A stretch of 64,000 nt of DNA, from NCBI GenBank assembly GCA_021307325.1, contig CP089931.1, forward strand, positions 582,979 through 646,978. Direction: 5' to 3'. The position numbers and the translations under genes are program-made. This document shows, one piece after another, positions 5,847 through 13,423 of this stretch. This stretch comes from Peptoniphilus sp. GNH (GTDB lineage Bacteria > Bacillota > Clostridia > Tissierellales > Peptoniphilaceae). Numbering within the stretch: the stretch's first letter is position 1; each line of letters opens with the position of its first letter. Under the pieces are notes generated by a model, which was not told the DNA's origin, made no database searches, and saw only the letters and a list, made by a program, of their open reading frames with translations.

Positions 5847-5893
5847 ATTCCCATGTATAGTGGTTTTTTATTACCTTAAAGGTGGTGATCAGC

Positions 5894-7069
5894 ATGAAAA
5901 GAACCAAAAACGAAAACGGAGAAGGCTCAATAACCTACCAGATGAGAAATGGGAGGAAGTACTACACAGGCAGATACACACTAGGCTATGACACCTGCAA
6001 AAATCAAATAAGAGGATCCATCTCCGGCTACAACAAAAAAGAAGTTCAAACCAAACTAAAAGAAAAAACACTACAAATATCACAAGGACTCCTAAACAAC
6101 AAAGAAAATCTACTCTTTGGTGACTTTTTCAAGACATGGATATACACATTCATTAAACCAAACGTAAGCATCGCCACATTTCAAAAATACGAAGCAGACT
6201 ACAGACTTCGAATCCTAAAAAGCCCTCTTGAAAACGCAAGCCTATCTAAATTAAACCAGCTCACCATAAGAAAAACACTCAATTACTGGCTAGAAAATTG
6301 CTCCTTACAACAAGCAAGCCAAGTCTTCGGTCGCATTAAAACATGCCTTAAATCAGCCATTACTCAAAAATATATAAGCACAGACCCCACACTAGGAGTA
6401 TCCATAAAAAAAGACAAAACCATCAAAGATAAATACAAGCACTTCACCAGCGAACAACAAGACACAATCCTTAAAGAATTAAACATAGACACCTACGACC
6501 CCAAAGATATGCTAATATATATCTACTTCGCATCAGGCATCAGACTCTCAGAAGGACTCGCCCTTAGCTGGCCAGACCTAGTAGAAGGAGGCCTCAATAT
6601 AAACAAGCAGTACACCAAGCACACCGAAATCTCAGAAAAAGGAGAACGAAAAGTCATACAAGAACTAGGAGAATTAAAAACACCATCATCATACAGATTC
6701 GTTCCACTCCCAGACAAGGTCCTAACCAAACTAAAAAACTATAAAAAATTACAAGACAAATACATCAAAACCAAAAAAGACTATAAAAACAAAAACCTAA
6801 TCTTCCCAAACCAACTAGGAGACTACCTAGACAGAAAAATTCCACAAAATAGACTCAACAAAATATGTACAAAAAACAACATCAAAGGCCTATCAATTCA
6901 CTCAATAAGACACACATATGCAACCAGGCTCTTTGAAAACGCAGTAGCCCCAAAAGTAGTACAATCACTACTCGGTCATAAATCAATCGAAACAACATTA
7001 AACATTTACACCCACGTCATTTCAAAAAAAGCAAACGAAGAAGTAAATAAATTAAACGACCTATTCTAA
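5894..7069 (+). CDS. int: Phage-type tyrosine integrase
   Basis: A 391-residue site-specific recombinase. The start is the ATG at 5894 behind AAAGGTGGTGATC. The GTG at 5882 lies within that site. The N-terminus (GEGSITYQMRNGRKYY) is an AP2-like arm-binding domain of the Tn916/phage Int class, followed by a SAM-like core-binding domain (about 65-165). The catalytic domain shows Arg in ASGIRLSEG, His-x-x-Arg in HSIRHTYA, His in LLGHKS and the tyrosine nucleophile in NIYTH. All key residues are present, so the enzyme looks intact. It marks the right end of the element, and attachment should lie just beyond its stop. Confidence 0.92.
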   Translation: MKRTKNENGEGSITYQMRNGRKYYTGRYTLGYDTCKNQIRGSISGYNKKEVQTKLKEKTLQISQGLLNNKENLLFGDFFKTWIYTFIKPNVSIATFQKYEADYRLRILKSPLENASLSKLNQLTIRKTLNYWLENCSLQQASQVFGRIKTCLKSAITQKYISTDPTLGVSIKKDKTIKDKYKHFTSEQQDTILKELNIDTYDPKDMLIYIYFASGIRLSEGLALSWPDLVEGGLNINKQYTKHTEISEKGERKVIQELGELKTPSSYRFVPLPDKVLTKLKNYKKLQDKYIKTKKDYKNKNLIFPNQLGDYLDRKIPQNRLNKICTKNNIKGLSIHSIRHTYATRLFENAVAPKVVQSLLGHKSIETTLNIYTHVISKKANEEVNKLNDLF

Positions 7070-7255
7070 ACTAAAAGTTGGCTACAAAGTTGGCTACCGT
7101 CATCAAAATATACCAATTTATAAAAAAATACAAAACAGCGAACAAACTCTATACCCCTGATGTATACTGCGTTTCAAAGATAATGGAAAATATAAAACAA
7201 TACACAAAAAAACTAAAAAACACCCTTTATAGTCTCCCACTATCCACCCCATATT
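7070..7255. other. Gene-free stretch expected to contain the attachment site
   Basis: No gene is seen between the integrase stop and the thi operon terminators. Firmicutes elements of this layout usually carry attP/attR within about 200 bp of the int stop. A core sequence cannot be named because the other end is outside the window, and no tRNA gene is visible here. Confidence 0.4.
7074..7097 (+). repeat. Tandem 12-bp direct repeat next to int, probable arm-type sites
   Basis: AAAGTTGGCTAC occurs twice in direct succession, 4 bp after the integrase stop. Tandem GTGGCTAC-like repeats just downstream of int are typical of integrase arm-binding sites in Firmicutes phages. Confidence 0.5.
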
Positions 7256-7293
7256 AAAAAGACCTTGTAATAATTAAATCACAAGGTCTTTTT
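7256..7293 (+). terminator. Bidirectional rho-independent terminator
   Basis: AAAAAGACCTTGT, a 12-nt loop, then ACAAGGTCTTTTT. The A-tract and T-tract make it usable on both strands. It closes the ci-int transcript and shields the prophage end. Confidence 0.75.
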
Positions 7294-7361
7294 GTTTTAT
7301 ATAGCTTTAAAATTCATAAGACATAGCCATATTTCTTACATAAGTTATTAATAAAATACTA

Positions 7362-7384
7362 AAAACTCGGCCCATCCGAGTTTT
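7362..7384 (-). terminator. Terminator of the thiamine salvage operon
   Basis: AAAACTCGG-CCCAT-CCGAGTTTT, 83 bp beyond the thiE stop on the minus strand. The strand read leftward ends in TTTT and an AT-rich tract. Confidence 0.7.
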
Positions 7385-7466
7385 AATTTTCTATATTTTT
7401 TAGAGCTAGATAGATAAAAGATAAAATATATTTACTTAGTTTGATTATCGCTCCTTTAAGCTAGCA

Positions 7467-8081
7467 TCAAAGAATCTCTTGTATCTTTTCTTTTAATTTT
7501 TTGCTTGCTTCAAACACGTTATCTGCGTCCATAATTGCTCTTACTACACAAATGCCATCAGCTTTTGTTCCTTTTAAAATATCTACATTGTCATAGTTTA
7601 AACCGCCTATTGCATACACGTCTATATCCACAGCATCTTTTATCTCTTTGAAAGTTTTTATAGACGTTATTTTGGTTTTTACATGGGTCTTTGTTTCAAA
7701 AATGGCACCCACTCCGAGATAAGATGCTCCACAAGCTTCTGCATTTTTTGCGGCTTGAACTGATTTTGCAGTTGCTCCTATTATGGGCTTATCACCTAAA
7801 AGCTTTCGGCAGAGTTCAACAGGCATATCATCACTTCCAACGTGCAATCCACAAGAAAGCGCCCATGCAAGATGGGGTTTGTCATCTATAAGCAGGGGGA
7901 TTTTATACTCATCGCAAAGTGTTTTTAATTTTTTGCCAAGTTTTAAGATTTCTAAATCTGTTTTTTCTTTTTCCCTAAGTTGTAATATGTCTACTCCACC
8001 CTTTAAAGCGTCTTCAACTCTTTTTAAAAATTCTTCTTCGCTATACTTGTCAGAATTTGTAACTAAGTATAATTTTTTCAT
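7467..8081 (-). CDS. thiE: Thiamine-phosphate synthase
   Basis: A 204-residue TIM-barrel enzyme joining HMP-pyrophosphate and thiazole phosphate to thiamine monophosphate. Family marks: LQLREKEK near residue 35, LIDDKPHLAWALSCGLHVGSDD (broken here only by reading) with the DVH-like substrate loop near 65-80, GATAKSVQAAKNAEACGASY and YLGVGAIFETKTH near 100-130, and a GGLNYDN phosphate loop near 160. It is the last gene of the salvage operon and overlaps thiM by 4 bp. The length is normal. Confidence 0.93.
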   Translation of the reverse strand: MKKLYLVTNSDKYSEEEFLKRVEDALKGGVDILQLREKEKTDLEILKLGKKLKTLCDEYKIPLLIDDKPHLAWALSCGLHVGSDDMPVELCRKLLGDKPIIGATAKSVQAAKNAEACGASYLGVGAIFETKTHVKTKITSIKTFKEIKDAVDIDVYAIGGLNYDNVDILKGTKADGICVVRAIMDADNVFEASKKLKEKIQEIL

Positions 8082-8899
8082 AAAATCCCCTCTTTTATCC
8101 TCGCTCTTTTTTCTATTACATCATCACTAATAAGGGCAATGTTATCCATGAGATTTACAAAAAAACTGTAGGGTTTATCTTTTTTTGATATCTCCGCTGC
8201 AATTTCTAAAATTAATAGTCCCAATAAAGAAGCCTCGAGCTCATCTGTAAACGGCATAAATACAGATATTAAAGCTGAAAGCATACAGCCAGTTGCCGTT
8301 ATATTAGCTAGCTCTTTGCACCCATTAGAAATCAAATAATAGGTGGAGCCTTTAAGCAAGATATCAATTTTTCCTGTGATGAGAATGGCGGATTTATATT
8401 TGTTTGACAGTAAAGATGCTATTTGAATCATCTTTTCTAGATTTGATAAGTCAATCTCGTCAGCCTCACCCACATCTACCCCTTTTGCATTTGACCTTTC
8501 CGAACTAAGAGAAAGTATCTCTGAGCTATTTCCTTTTATTATATTAAAGCTATGTTCTTGCAAGATTTTTTTAGCAAAATTTAGTCTTAGCTTGCTCGCT
8601 CCTATGCCCACAAGATCTATCAAAATTGGTATGGACTTTTCATTTGCAATATTTGCTGCCAAGCTTATAGATTTAAGCCTGGCATCAGTAATATTGCCTA
8701 AATTTACAGACACTGCCTCCGATGCAGAAACAATCTCTTTCATCTCATCTGGATGCTCTGCACAAATAGGCCTAGCCCCTTGAAAAAGAATGGCATTTGC
8801 CAACATATTTATTGCCAAAGGATTTGTTATTGCATGGATTAGAGGTTGCTTTTTCCTTACAATGTCTCTAATTTTTAGAATCTCTCTTAGATTTTTCAT
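8078..8899 (-). CDS. thiM: Hydroxyethylthiazole kinase
   Basis: A 273-residue ribokinase-fold enzyme that phosphorylates salvaged 4-methyl-5-(2-hydroxyethyl)thiazole. Landmarks: PLIHAITNPLAINMLANAIL near residue 20-38, the DLVGIGAS segment near 100, VDVGEADE, and the anion-hole motif ITATGCMLSA near 200. It overlaps thiW upstream by 32 bp and thiE downstream by 4 bp, so it is tightly coupled to both. The thiazole importer gene directly in front supports salvage over synthesis. Confidence 0.93.
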   Translation of the reverse strand: MKNLREILKIRDIVRKKQPLIHAITNPLAINMLANAILFQGARPICAEHPDEMKEIVSASEAVSVNLGNITDARLKSISLAANIANEKSIPILIDLVGIGASKLRLNFAKKILQEHSFNIIKGNSSEILSLSSERSNAKGVDVGEADEIDLSNLEKMIQIASLLSNKYKSAILITGKIDILLKGSTYYLISNGCKELANITATGCMLSALISVFMPFTDELEASLLGLLILEIAAEISKKDKPYSFFVNLMDNIALISDDVIEKRARIKEGIL

Positions 8900-9413
8900 A
8901 AACTTGTATTCCTAAAGTTTTTTGTATTTTATAAAGCACATTTGAGCCCTGCAAAGTTTTGAGAAAAACAAAAGCCACAGCTCCACCGATTAGAGTAGCT
9001 GTTACAAAACTTGGCACATAATAAAACAGAGCTACATTTTTGTTTCCGTAAAAAAATGTCATGACAGGAACTGATATTATAGCTCCTATAATCCCCGTAC
9101 CAATTATCTCACCAAGAACTGCGGCGAGAATTGACCCCTTGCTTTTTCTATAAAATATGCCTGATAAGACTGCACCAAAAACTTGTCCTGTTATTGCAAG
9201 TGGTGGGATAGATAAAACTGCCATTCTTATAAAAGCAGTCAATATACCATTTAGCAAGCTGTACCATGGTCCTAAAAATACCGAACAAACTATGTTTACA
9301 AAATGCGCCGTTGGTGCAAAGCCTTCTACTCTCAAAATAGGTGAGATTACAACACCTATACTAACAAACATCGAGATAACAATCATCAGTTGAACTTTAT
9401 TGTGTTTTTTCAT
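8868..9413 (-). CDS. thiW: Thiazole-specific ECF transporter S component (ThiW family)
   Basis: A 181-residue membrane protein with about five to six transmembrane segments. VVISPILRVEGFAPTAHFVN and the following VFLGPWYSLLNG are typical of ThiW/S components. In an energy-coupling-factor transporter it would bind the thiamine thiazole precursor and use EcfA/EcfT units encoded elsewhere. The start has AAGGAG 8 bp upstream. A 79-bp gap with a small GTAGC-TTG-GCTAC hairpin separates it from the permease gene. The assignment rests on motif and on its position beside thiM. Confidence 0.85.
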   Translation of the reverse strand: MKKHNKVQLMIVISMFVSIGVVISPILRVEGFAPTAHFVNIVCSVFLGPWYSLLNGILTAFIRMAVLSIPPLAITGQVFGAVLSGIFYRKSKGSILAAVLGEIIGTGIIGAIISVPVMTFFYGNKNVALFYYVPSFVTATLIGGAVAFVFLKTLQGSNVLYKIQKTLGIQVYEKSKRDSKN

Positions 9414-9492
9414 AAATACTCCTTAATCTCAGTAGGTAGCCAAGCTACTTTTTGCTGATATTATAAAGAGTTTTAATATTATCCAAAGTTTA

Positions 9493-10662
9493 TCATATTT
9501 TTAATTTATTGCTGATCTTTTCAACCAAAACTGTCAATACAATTATTATTAAAACACTGGCAAAAGTTGACCCAATAACTATATCAGTCTTTAGCAAAAT
9601 CCTATAAATGATAAATCCAATTATCCAAATTATTATATTTTTGATATAAAAATCGTGATCCGATCTATCAATTTTTAGTATATAGAAGTCTGCAATTAAT
9701 ATGGCAACCATTGGCGCAAATACCGAGCCTATAAGATAGAGAAATGATGTTATATCATCCATTGGAAAAAGCATGGCCCCTATTGTACCTAAGATTGTCA
9801 CAAGTATCCCGCAAAGTCTTGCATCAATTTTTTTATTTAATGAATTTGCAGACACTCCGGCAGAATAAGCATCAAGGAAGGTCGTGGTAACTGTTGAGAA
9901 AACTATAATCAAAAGTCCTGCAATTCCAAGACCAGATTTTACCATGATTTCTGCTATATCAGTAGTTTTTGCAAAAATTGCAGCAGATAAACCTATAACA
10001 TACATAAATATTGAAACTAGTGAATATAATAAAACCGCTCCCATAGAAGATTTTTTATAATCTTCATAATCTTTTGAATAGTCACTTATCAATGGAAGCC
10101 ATGAAAGTGGCATAGCTATAGAAAGTTCCACAGCCGCTCCAAAAGACAAACTATCATTAATATCAGCGCTAACTCCACTTTTATTTCTAAAGATTATATA
10201 TGCAAGCACTAAAGACAAAATAAAAAGCAAGCTCATAGAAATCTTATTTACAAGTCCAAGATTGGTAAGCCCTAGCCATATCCAAAATACTATAAGAGCA
10301 CCAATAACCAAAGCCCAGACCCAATTGCCAACATTAAATATTGTGCTTGCTGAAATTGCACCATCATAAATCATTATGCCCGTCCAGCAAACAAGTTGAA
10401 TTATATTAATAATTGCAAATATAGAAAATCCCTTGCGTCCGAAGCTTAATTTAACAGTTTCCATGGCGGATTTTTTGGAAACTCCACCTATTATAGCTGA
10501 TAGATAAAGTAAAACTCCTCCAAAAACGTGACCCATAATTATGGCGATAAGCGCCGTTTTAAAACCTAAACTCGCAAAATAAGTTCCAGTTATAATTTCA
10601 GCAATCGATACTGCTGCTCCAAACCAAATAAGGCTATCGTCTAAAACACTTTGTTTTTTCAT
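9493..10662 (-). CDS. cytX: NCS1-type permease, putative hydroxymethylpyrimidine transporter CytX
   Basis: A 389-residue integral membrane protein with about 12 predicted segments and the nucleobase:cation symporter-1 signature (SLIWFGAAVSIAEIITGTYF at the front, then GHVFGGVLLY). Members lying in TPP-riboswitch operons are annotated CytX and are thought to import HMP. It overlaps thiD by 4 bp, which supports pyrimidine-moiety uptake feeding that kinase. The substrate is inferred from context. Confidence 0.85.
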   Translation of the reverse strand: MKKQSVLDDSLIWFGAAVSIAEIITGTYFASLGFKTALIAIIMGHVFGGVLLYLSAIIGGVSKKSAMETVKLSFGRKGFSIFAIINIIQLVCWTGIMIYDGAISASTIFNVGNWVWALVIGALIVFWIWLGLTNLGLVNKISMSLLFILSLVLAYIIFRNKSGVSADINDSLSFGAAVELSIAMPLSWLPLISDYSKDYEDYKKSSMGAVLLYSLVSIFMYVIGLSAAIFAKTTDIAEIMVKSGLGIAGLLIIVFSTVTTTFLDAYSAGVSANSLNKKIDARLCGILVTILGTIGAMLFPMDDITSFLYLIGSVFAPMVAILIADFYILKIDRSDHDFYIKNIIIWIIGFIIYRILLKTDIVIGSTFASVLIIIVLTVLVEKISNKLKI

Positions 10663-11471
10663 TCTTGATCACCTAGCCTTTTGTATTCATCTTTTATGTC
10701 AAAAGCATGATTCATAGGACCAGATCCCTTTCCAAGATCTAACATATCCTTTAATGCACCCGACAAATAATCCTTAGCCATCTTTATAGACTCTTTCATA
10801 GAAAATCCCTTGGCAAGATTTGCAGCTATCGCAGACGACAAAGTACAGCCCGTACCATGCGTATTAGGATTATCTATCCTTTTGCCATAAAACCAAGTTC
10901 CCTCCCCATTCTTATAGAGATAATCATTGGCATCGTTTAAATTATGGCCTCCCTTTATGAGAGTTGCACATTCAAATTTGTCCGAGATTATTTTTGCTGC
11001 TCTTATCATATCATCAATCGATTCTATCTTAATATCTGATAAAATTTCAGCTTCTGGGATATTTGGAGTCAATAAGTCAGCCAGTGGAAGGAGCTTATCT
11101 TTCAAAGCCTCAATCGAATCATCCGCCAAAAGTTTTGCACCACTAGTGGCGACCATCACCGGATCAATAACTATATTTCTCGCTTCTCTTTCTTTTAGCT
11201 TACTTGCTATAACCCTTATTAAATCCTCACTCGATACCATTCCAACTTTAATACTATCAGGATATATATCATCAAATATCATATCCAACTGCTTTTCCAA
11301 AAATTCAGGTGTAGATTCTAAAATATCTGCAACACCTCTAGTATTTTGTGCAGTAAGAGCAGTTATAGCACTTTCTGCATACACCCCGTTTAGAGTCATT
11401 GTCTTGATATCAGCTTGAATTCCAGCGCCTCCAGAGCAGTCGCTTCCTGCTATGGTCAATGCTTTTCTCAT
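10659..11471 (-). CDS. thiD: Hydroxymethylpyrimidine/phosphomethylpyrimidine kinase
   Basis: A 270-residue ribokinase-fold enzyme that phosphorylates HMP and HMP-P. The N-terminus KALTIAGSDCSGGAGIQADI is the family signature, NTHGTGCTLSSAIA near residue 205-220 is the C-terminal anion hole, and PVMVATSGAKLL near 125 is also characteristic. It is the first gene of the operon, behind the TPP riboswitch and its terminator, with GAAAGGAAG before the ATG. thiC and the thiazole synthesis genes are not present nearby, so the operon is a salvage set. Confidence 0.93.
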   Translation of the reverse strand: MRKALTIAGSDCSGGAGIQADIKTMTLNGVYAESAITALTAQNTRGVADILESTPEFLEKQLDMIFDDIYPDSIKVGMVSSEDLIRVIASKLKEREARNIVIDPVMVATSGAKLLADDSIEALKDKLLPLADLLTPNIPEAEILSDIKIESIDDMIRAAKIISDKFECATLIKGGHNLNDANDYLYKNGEGTWFYGKRIDNPNTHGTGCTLSSAIAANLAKGFSMKESIKMAKDYLSGALKDMLDLGKGSGPMNHAFDIKDEYKRLGDQE

Positions 11472-11574
11472 ATAAACTTCCTTTCTTTAAGCACCTTTTC
11501 TAGAGCGATAAAAAGTGGTCTGCCCGATTTACCGCTATACAATAATCTACCCAGGCAAGAAAGCTATCCAAAAC

Positions 11575-11604
11575 CAAAAAAAGAAACAAGACAAAGCTTG
11601 TTTC
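11575..11604 (-). terminator. Riboswitch-controlled terminator before thiD
   Basis: On the minus strand GAAACAAG-CTTTGT-CTTGTTTC followed by seven T. It lies between the TPP aptamer and thiD, so ligand-dependent termination is the likely output. Confidence 0.85.
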
Positions 11605-11654
11605 TCAAATATCAAAACTAAAATAAAAATCTCAATCTCAATAGTATTAAATAA

Positions 11655-11740
11655 ATAGTGACTGGCTACGTTGGCATTACCCAAATCAGCTTTGGTCGAA
11701 GATTTATCTTCCTCTCAGATCTTTTCAGAACTCCCTTGTC
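11655..11740 (-). ncRNA. TPP (thi-box) riboswitch aptamer
   Basis: Read on the minus strand it has the conserved TPP aptamer elements in order: AAGGGAG start of P1/P2, CTGAGAGG (the CUGAGA pyrimidine-sensing segment), GACC, then GCTGATTTGGGTAATGCCAA and CGTAG, matching the CUGAUCUGGAUAAUGCCAGCG core. It lies about 40 bp after a consensus promoter and before a terminator and thiD. Thiamine pyrophosphate should switch the salvage operon off. Confidence 0.93.
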
Positions 11741-11747
11741 TTTTTTA

Positions 11748-11776
11748 ATAATAGGTCAAAAAAATATGCTTGTCAA
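11748..11776 (-). promoter_or_regulatory. Promoter of the thi operon
   Basis: Minus strand TTGACA (11771-11776), exactly 17 bp, TATTAT (11748-11753), just upstream of the TPP aptamer. Confidence 0.8.
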
Positions 11777-11914
11777 TCAAAAAGCAAAAGCAATTAAATA
11801 AAAATAATCTAATCAAAATCAAAGATAGCTTAATTTTTATAATAAATCGACTCAAAACAATAATCTAAAAATATTTTGCACAAGCAGTCTAATAAAATAC
11901 CAAAACCCATATTC

Positions 11915-12160
11915 TTATACCAAGCTCACATAAATATCAAAATCTCCATATGAGTAAGCATCAGGACAAACACATCTAAAAATACACGTTTTTTCAAATA
12001 TTACACCTAAAGATTCCATCTGCTCTTTTAGAGCCTTGACTTCGTCATCTTTTGCAGTAGCCTTAGCCTTTTCAGCGTTGATATCTTTGCCATTCTCGTC
12101 CATAATCTTGTCAATCATTTCTTTTTCCAGTCCTAAGTTTTCTAAAAATTCTCTCTTCAT
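11915..12160 (-). pseudogene. Truncated phage scaffold (GP20-type) gene fused to unrelated tail
   Basis: The first ~47 residues (MKREFLENLGLEKEMIDKIM, then DENGKDINAEKAKA) match the start of phage minor structural/scaffolding proteins of the GP20 family, behind GGAGGGCGAA. After KALKEQ the sequence changes to a short cysteine- and aromatic-rich tail that does not fit the coiled-coil scaffold. A deletion probably fused the 5' end to the remains of another gene and removed the capsid and tail genes expected here. It lies last in the decayed head-gene region. Confidence 0.6.
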
Positions 12161-12242
12161 TTCGCCCTCCTAAACTACGATTTTTTACGTCTTTTTCATA
12201 GACTCGTTCGACCAAGTTTTACGTCATTTCGGGACAATATAA

Positions 12243-12266
12243 AAGACGACCTTTTACAGTCGTCTT
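12243..12266 (-). terminator. Terminator after the small membrane protein gene
   Basis: AAGACGAC-CTTTTACA-GTCGTCTT. On the minus strand it is followed by TTTTATATTG, 10 bp beyond the stop of the 51-residue gene. Confidence 0.6.
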
Positions 12267-12275
12267 AGATCCAAA

Positions 12276-12431
12276 TTATTTTTTATTGTTCCTAACTATT
12301 TTCTTAATTTCTCTATTAATCTTCCACTGCGGATATAACTCATAAATCAGATCAATTAGAAAAGCTAAAGATTTAACTGTTAGTAGAAATAGTATTAAGA
12401 ACATAACATATCCTATTAATGCCTCTCTCAT
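12276..12431 (-). CDS. Small single-pass membrane protein (51 aa), prophage remnant
   Basis: Starts MREALIGYVMFLILFLLTVK behind CATGGAGGAAAA. The longer reading to 12476 overlaps the upstream gene and lacks a ribosome binding site. It has one N-terminal membrane segment, then a basic tail ending KKIVRNNKK. It lies 14 bp after the 124-residue gene. Function unknown. Confidence 0.5.
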   Translation of the reverse strand: MREALIGYVMFLILFLLTVKSLAFLIDLIYELYPQWKINREIKKIVRNNKK

Positions 12432-12445
12432 TTTTCCTCCATGTT

Positions 12446-12820
12446 TTATCCTATAAACTTGCCCCAGTTTATGCACTTATAGTCCACTTCAAACTCCCAT
12501 TTCTCATCGAGATAGATGTTTAATGGTGTTAGAGTGTTTATATAGACTCTCTCATAAATGCCATCATTTCTTTTTAAATCAACTTCTAAGGAAAAACTAT
12601 CATGTATATTTGCCTTGAAATCTAACGGATCTGTAATTACTATTGATACCTTATTAGTAACAACCGCAGTGCTTGTAGATCCAAGTCTATTTATATGATC
12701 TTTTTCTTCATAGAGATTGACTTCAATGTTGCTAATAATCTCAAAGTCTCTCTTTCCATCTCTAACTATAAATAGCTTTCCAGTGTCAGCTCTTAAACTT
12801 TTTATTAAAGTTTTTCTCAT
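12446..12820 (-). CDS. Hypothetical protein of the phage remnant (124 aa)
   Basis: A beta-rich, soluble 124-residue protein (MRKTLIKSLRADTGKLFIVR) with GGAGGAAAT before the ATG. No family is recognised. It lies between the YjcQ-type gene and a small membrane-protein gene, in the accessory block that often separates head genes in Firmicutes prophages. It looks intact. Confidence 0.55.
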   Translation of the reverse strand: MRKTLIKSLRADTGKLFIVRDGKRDFEIISNIEVNLYEEKDHINRLGSTSTAVVTNKVSIVITDPLDFKANIHDSFSLEVDLKRNDGIYERVYINTLTPLNIYLDEKWEFEVDYKCINWGKFIG

Positions 12821-12841
12821 ATTTCCTCCAATAGAAATTTT

Positions 12842-13186
12842 TTACCAAGGTTTAAAATCTTTAACTATATCATAAGCTTTTTTCATTAGGCTATTTTCTT
12901 GTAAATATTCAATCCCCTTTGGTGTAATTTTTATATTTTTTAAACCTTTTAAATAGTGTGTGCGTTCTTTAGTTCCAAGTCTCGGAATATTAACAATATC
13001 TACATCATCTATATATCCGTCATTTAAAAGGTTTGTGTATATATATTCTAAATAACCATCGTTTATATCATTAGGGTAATATTTTAAATATAGTATGTTT
13101 TCATCTGGCTTTATTCCCTTCTTTAGACACTCATACAGGTAATTTAAAATATAATAAATTACTACAAAATAATCATCTTTTGCCAT
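12842..13186 (-). CDS. YjcQ-family phage-associated winged-helix protein
   Basis: A 114-residue protein beginning MAKDDYFVVIYYILNYLYEC. The start at 13186 has GGAGGTAATT, while the upstream in-frame start does not. The front half (IYYILNYLYECLKKGIKPDE) and the ending (ITPKGIEYLQENSLMKKAYD) match YjcQ, a small winged-helix-like family common in prophages and mobile elements, of unknown function. It is separated from the preceding small gene by a terminator-like hairpin. Confidence 0.75.
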   Translation of the reverse strand: MAKDDYFVVIYYILNYLYECLKKGIKPDENILYLKYYPNDINDGYLEYIYTNLLNDGYIDDVDIVNIPRLGTKERTHYLKGLKNIKITPKGIEYLQENSLMKKAYDIVKDFKPW

Positions 13187-13203
13187 AATTACCTCCAATA
13201 AAA

Positions 13204-13234
13204 AAGCACCTCTAACATAATTGTCAGTGTGCTT
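13204..13234 (-). terminator. Terminator-like hairpin between phage remnant genes
   Basis: AAGCAC ... GTGCTT with a 19-nt loop. On the minus strand it is followed by TTTTTT. It separates the 59-residue gene from the yjcQ-like gene. A similar AAGCAC/GTGCTT hairpin stands at 15218-15259. Confidence 0.45.
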
Positions 13235-13243
13235 AGTTTAATA

Positions 13244-13423
13244 TTATTTTGAGCTGCTTAATACCTTTTCGATATCATCTCTTTTTATATCAATGGTTTC
13301 CCAATCGCTTGGGCCAGATCCAACATCTCCTATGAAGTCTTCATCAGACAAAACTTCCATAATATCGGCTTCTCGTCCATCTTTAAGCAAAACTCTATCA
13401 AATTCATTAATTTCCAACTTCAT
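13244..13423 (-). CDS. Small phage protein following MuF gene (59 aa)
   Basis: A frame too short for most ORF lists: MKLEINEFDRVLLKDGREAD at the start, GSGPSDWETIDIKRDDI near the end, with GAGGTGTCGAGAA before the ATG. Small acidic proteins with a 'DRV.LKDGR' front and a 'DW.TIDI' end are common partners directly after head or toxin genes in Firmicutes prophages. It overlaps the end of the DUF6883 protein gene by 17 bp, so an immunity role is possible but unproven. Confidence 0.6.
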   Translation of the reverse strand: MKLEINEFDRVLLKDGREADIMEVLSDEDFIGDVGSGPSDWETIDIKRDDIEKVLSSSK

